Positions 21,240 to 23,568 of a stretch of 23,568 bases of DNA are shown here, one piece after another. Position numbers and translations under genes: made by a program. Source of the DNA: Candidatus Zixiibacteriota bacterium (GTDB taxonomy: Bacteria; Zixibacteria; MSB-5A5; CAIYYT01); the NCBI GenBank assembly GCA_963205155.1, contig CAUJJY010000088.1:1-23568 (forward strand). Reading direction: 5' to 3'. The stretch's first letter is position 1; each line of letters begins with the position of its first letter. A model generated the notes under the pieces. It ran no database searches and was not told the DNA's origin. It saw only the letters and a list, made by a program, of their open reading frames with translations.

Positions 21240-21656
21240 GTGAAACGCGGACTACATCACTCTACGATTGCACCACTGGTTCGCAGTCTATTGATCGGAG
21301 CTCTGATCTATTTCGGTGCCGTCTATCCGTATGTTCACTTCCATAACGACCACGACGATGAGTTCGAATTAACGTTTAGTCTTCACCCGTTGGGTGTGGA
21401 TCCTGACAACCTGCCCGATCACGATGGCGAAAATCATCATCACAATCTGCAGCACCCCACTTCCGGCTGCGTATTGACTCGCCAGACAGCGCCAAGTATT
21501 TCACTCCCTCACGCGTTCTTGCCCACGGTGGCACAGATCTCGCCGGATGATAATTCTAAATCGACGCGCAGATTCGAGGCGGAAGACCCACTTCGTCTTT
21601 GGTCTGTTTACAACAATCAACCTGCACCACTTCGCGGCCCTCCCGCTCTAACATAA
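21240..21656 (+). CDS. Small membrane-anchored His/Asp-rich protein of a metal-efflux operon
   Basis: I do not recognise a named family. From the GTG at 21240 it is 138 residues, with an N-terminal signal or anchor helix (about 12-28, preceded by Lys and Arg) and then a segment dense in possible metal ligands: YVHFHNDHDDE (31-41), HDGEN-HHH (61-68), His72 and Cys77. The C-terminal half is unremarkable and ends Pro-rich. TTG at 21231 is an alternative start. The frame stays open upstream to 21030, but that part overlaps the EamA gene. No Shine-Dalgarno sequence is visible. It lies 62 bp ahead of the TolC-family gene and behind the operon promoter, so it is probably a periplasm-facing metal-binding accessory protein of the pump. 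Confidence 0.65.
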   Translation: MKRGLHHSTIAPLVRSLLIGALIYFGAVYPYVHFHNDHDDEFELTFSLHPLGVDPDNLPDHDGENHHHNLQHPTSGCVLTRQTAPSISLPHAFLPTVAQISPDDNSKSTRRFEAEDPLRLWSVYNNQPAPLRGPPALT

Positions 21657-21718
21657 CTCCCATTACGCGCAAAGCGCGATAACAGCAAAATCAACATTTT
21701 CATAGAGGATGGACGTGT

Positions 21719-22942
21719 ATGTGGAAACACGCACTCGTGTTCATCTGTTTGTTCCTGCTGCTATGTTCGCAGGTCTACGGAGAAGACACACTTATTATCA
21801 AATTCAGCGACATTGAGAAATATGTCGAACCGACAGGCTCGCGAGGCAGGCTGATTGAAAATCAGTATCGTCTTGTCGAATCAGATCGGCGAAAGGCGCT
21901 CGAATGGTCGAACCCCGAGTTCGCCTTTGAGTCGCAAGACGTTGTCGGGAATCGGGAATCCGAGTATACACTCTCCAAGTCATTCGAATTCCCATGGTCA
22001 TATTTGGCCTCGCGCAATGCCTGGGATGTGAAGCTGCGTGCCGCAGAACAGACGCGTGTTGCGCGCATCCGCAATCTCAAATCAGAACTAAAAGCGGGTT
22101 ATGTGGCCATTGGGTTGTATCGAGACCACTCTGTCCAGCTAAACCAGTTGCGCGAGATCGTCGTGCGAGTTGCGGGAATTGCCAGTTCGCGGCACCGGGA
22201 AGGTTTCATCTCCGGAACCGAGAATCATCTGGTTCAAATGCTGTTATTGAACTTATCAGCAAGCCATCTAACAATTCTCGAAGAGCAACGACATGTAACC
22301 GTGAACTGGCGTGCAGCGATGGGGATTTCGCCGAATGAGGAACTGCGTTTAGTGGATCAACCGAAATTTCAGTCGGTGAACCTGAAGCCGTTGATGGAAT
22401 ACGTTAGCGCTCTCGAAGATCAACCTGCATTGCTCGCACAGACGATGACGGTCGACGCCCTTGGGAAACTCGCGTCAGCAGAGGCCAAAAGGGCTATACC
22501 GGGATTCAGCCTTTCAGCCGGTTTGAAGCGCATCGGGTCGGACAATGGTCATGTGATTGGAATTTCGGTGGCTCTGCCATTATTAAATTCCAATCGCGCA
22601 GCAGTCAATTCGCTCCGTGCCCAAGAGCTAATTGCACAGTCGGAGGCCGACATCGACAGAAACCGGATGGTGCTAAGACTCGAATCTATCTTGCAGTCGA
22701 TTTCGAACCTTGAAAAAACACTGGAACCCGCGTCGGAGGTTTTCTCGGGTGGCACAAAGGTTATATCTGATCTGGTCATGACGTACGAGGAAGGGTTCAT
22801 CACGTTAGGCGAACTTCTCAACAGCATACAGATCGAAATCGCCGGTTCGGCAAGTTACTACGAACAATTGCGAAGATATTATGAAAACCTCTTCGAACTT
22901 GAAGCCATTACCGGCGACGAAATCGTGAAGTTTGGAAATTAG
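21719..22942 (+). CDS. TolC/CzcC-type outer-membrane efflux protein
   Basis: This 407-residue protein has a signal peptide (residues 1-21) and then the long alpha-helical repeat structure of outer-membrane efflux proteins, with features of the CzcC/CusC branch: 'EWSNPEFAFESQDVVGNRESEYTLSKSFEFPW', a second-repeat beta strand 'PGFSLSAGLKRIGSDNGHVIGISVALPLLNSNRAAVNSLRAQELIAQSEAD', and 'YEEGFITLGELLNS' near the end. It forms the outer-membrane channel of a metal RND efflux system. AGAGGATGG precedes the ATG. A short gap of 10 bp to the following adaptor shows they are one operon. Confidence 0.9.
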   Translation: MWKHALVFICLFLLLCSQVYGEDTLIIKFSDIEKYVEPTGSRGRLIENQYRLVESDRRKALEWSNPEFAFESQDVVGNRESEYTLSKSFEFPWSYLASRNAWDVKLRAAEQTRVARIRNLKSELKAGYVAIGLYRDHSVQLNQLREIVVRVAGIASSRHREGFISGTENHLVQMLLLNLSASHLTILEEQRHVTVNWRAAMGISPNEELRLVDQPKFQSVNLKPLMEYVSALEDQPALLAQTMTVDALGKLASAEAKRAIPGFSLSAGLKRIGSDNGHVIGISVALPLLNSNRAAVNSLRAQELIAQSEADIDRNRMVLRLESILQSISNLEKTLEPASEVFSGGTKVISDLVMTYEEGFITLGELLNSIQIEIAGSASYYEQLRRYYENLFELEAITGDEIVKFGN

Positions 22943-22952
22943 GAGTACAAAT

Positions 22953-23568
22953 ATGAAATATCTAAGATACTTGCTGCCACTGCTCCTGCTGTCTGCGGGA
23001 CTTGTCATGGCAAGTGGTGATCACGAGTCTGATGCCGCTGACGGCCACGACGACCATGGCGGAGAAGCTCCAGCAATTGCCGTGACGCAGTGGACCGAAA
23101 AGATGGAACTCTTCATGGAGTATCCAGTTCTGTCCGTTAATCAGGCAGGAAAGTTCATCATCCATCTGACGATTCTTGAAGGATTCTTACCGGTGCGCGA
23201 AGGATCAGTCAGGCTGGACTTCTACGACAGTGCCGGACATAAACAAACTGTCACTTCCGAGAAACCTGCTCGCGACGGCATCTTCACGCCGGAAGTCTCT
23301 CTCGCCGCGTCCGGTCCATACAAGTTCACCCTGTACTACCAAAGCCCGCAGATTAGCGACTCGTTTTCTATAGACGGCTTTTCGGTGTATTCCGATGCTG
23401 CGAGTATTCCACATGAAGAAGAACCTGCCGATGGCGGCGAGATTACTTTCCTGAAAGAGCAACAGTGGAAGATACCCTTCGCCACCGAATGGGCGCTTGA
23501 GGGTGAAGTCAAAAAGTCGACTTGGGCAATAGGTCAAGTGCTGCCTGATCCAAGGAATCACGTTGAAA
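22953..23568 (+). CDS. CusB/CzcB-type RND periplasmic adaptor, truncated by the window end
   Basis: The frame is open from ATG 22953 (AGGAG upstream) to the last base, giving 205 codons of a longer gene. A signal peptide (1-20) is followed by a His/Asp-rich linker (GDHESD, DGHDDHGG), then 'VTQWTEKMELFMEYPVLSVNQAGKFIIHLTILEGFLPVREGSV', an N-terminal domain typical of CusB-like adaptors, and 'ITFLKEQQWKIPFATEWA', the conserved entry into the hairpin and lipoyl region. It links an RND pump to the TolC-type channel. The pump gene (CusA/CzcA-like) is expected directly downstream. The His-rich linker suggests direct metal capture in the periplasm. Confidence 0.9.
   Translation, partial: MKYLRYLLPLLLLSAGLVMASGDHESDAADGHDDHGGEAPAIAVTQWTEKMELFMEYPVLSVNQAGKFIIHLTILEGFLPVREGSVRLDFYDSAGHKQTVTSEKPARDGIFTPEVSLAASGPYKFTLYYQSPQISDSFSIDGFSVYSDAASIPHEEEPADGGEITFLKEQQWKIPFATEWALEGEVKKSTWAIGQVLPDPRNHVE

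Overview
The window (23,568 bp, moderate GC) looks chromosomal and comes from a diderm, free-living bacterium. Its markers are a lipobox protein, a TonB C-terminal-domain protein, a TolC-family outer-membrane protein, RND and MacB-type export parts, and a secreted peptidase ending in two dockerin-like repeats of the form GDxDxSxxxxISDAVYxIxxIFxGGPxP. That last signature is common in Zixibacteria and related FCB-type lineages, so such an organism is my best guess. This is inference, because no rRNA or ribosomal marker is present.

Layout. 1-1367: non-coding start, then a lipoprotein with a predicted beta-propeller. 1368-2532: a DUF2200 gene on the minus strand set among dispersed palindromic repeats, including two copies of a ~120-bp composite unit. 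2533-4143: ATP-type PEP carboxykinase (pckA). 4195-6123 (-): an LtaS-like membrane phosphatase/sulfatase-fold enzyme. 6380-6961: a secreted YceI protein with a very strong terminator. 7054-7883 (-): a translationally coupled TfoX-domain/DinB(YfiT) pair. 8079-11489: a nitric-oxide cassette made of an NsrR-like Rrf2 regulator with three cysteines, a hemerythrin and a quinol-type NO reductase. 11827-12342: a secreted TonB C-terminal-domain protein behind a leader with palindromes. 12511-15141 (-): the M14 carboxypeptidase with dockerin-like ends. 15472-19701: a four-gene ABC exporter operon (HlyD-type adaptor, MacB/LolD-type ATPase, two FtsX permeases). 19773-19846: tRNA-Gln(CTG) with a near-consensus promoter. 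20054-23568: a divergent metal-handling locus, with an EamA transporter carrying a 62-residue His-rich tail on the minus strand, and a small His-rich membrane-anchored protein, a TolC/CzcC-type channel and the start of a CusB/CzcB-type adaptor on the plus strand. The RND pump gene presumably lies just past the window end.

How the genes work together. The clearest units are the NO cassette (sense, bind, reduce NO), the ABC exporter and the metal-efflux locus. Most other genes are single housekeeping or envelope genes. I saw no CRISPR array, prophage, transposase or complete mobile element. The most unusual material is the repeat cluster at 1385-2470, the metal locus with three different His-rich proteins, and the structured leaders of pckA and of the TonB-domain gene.
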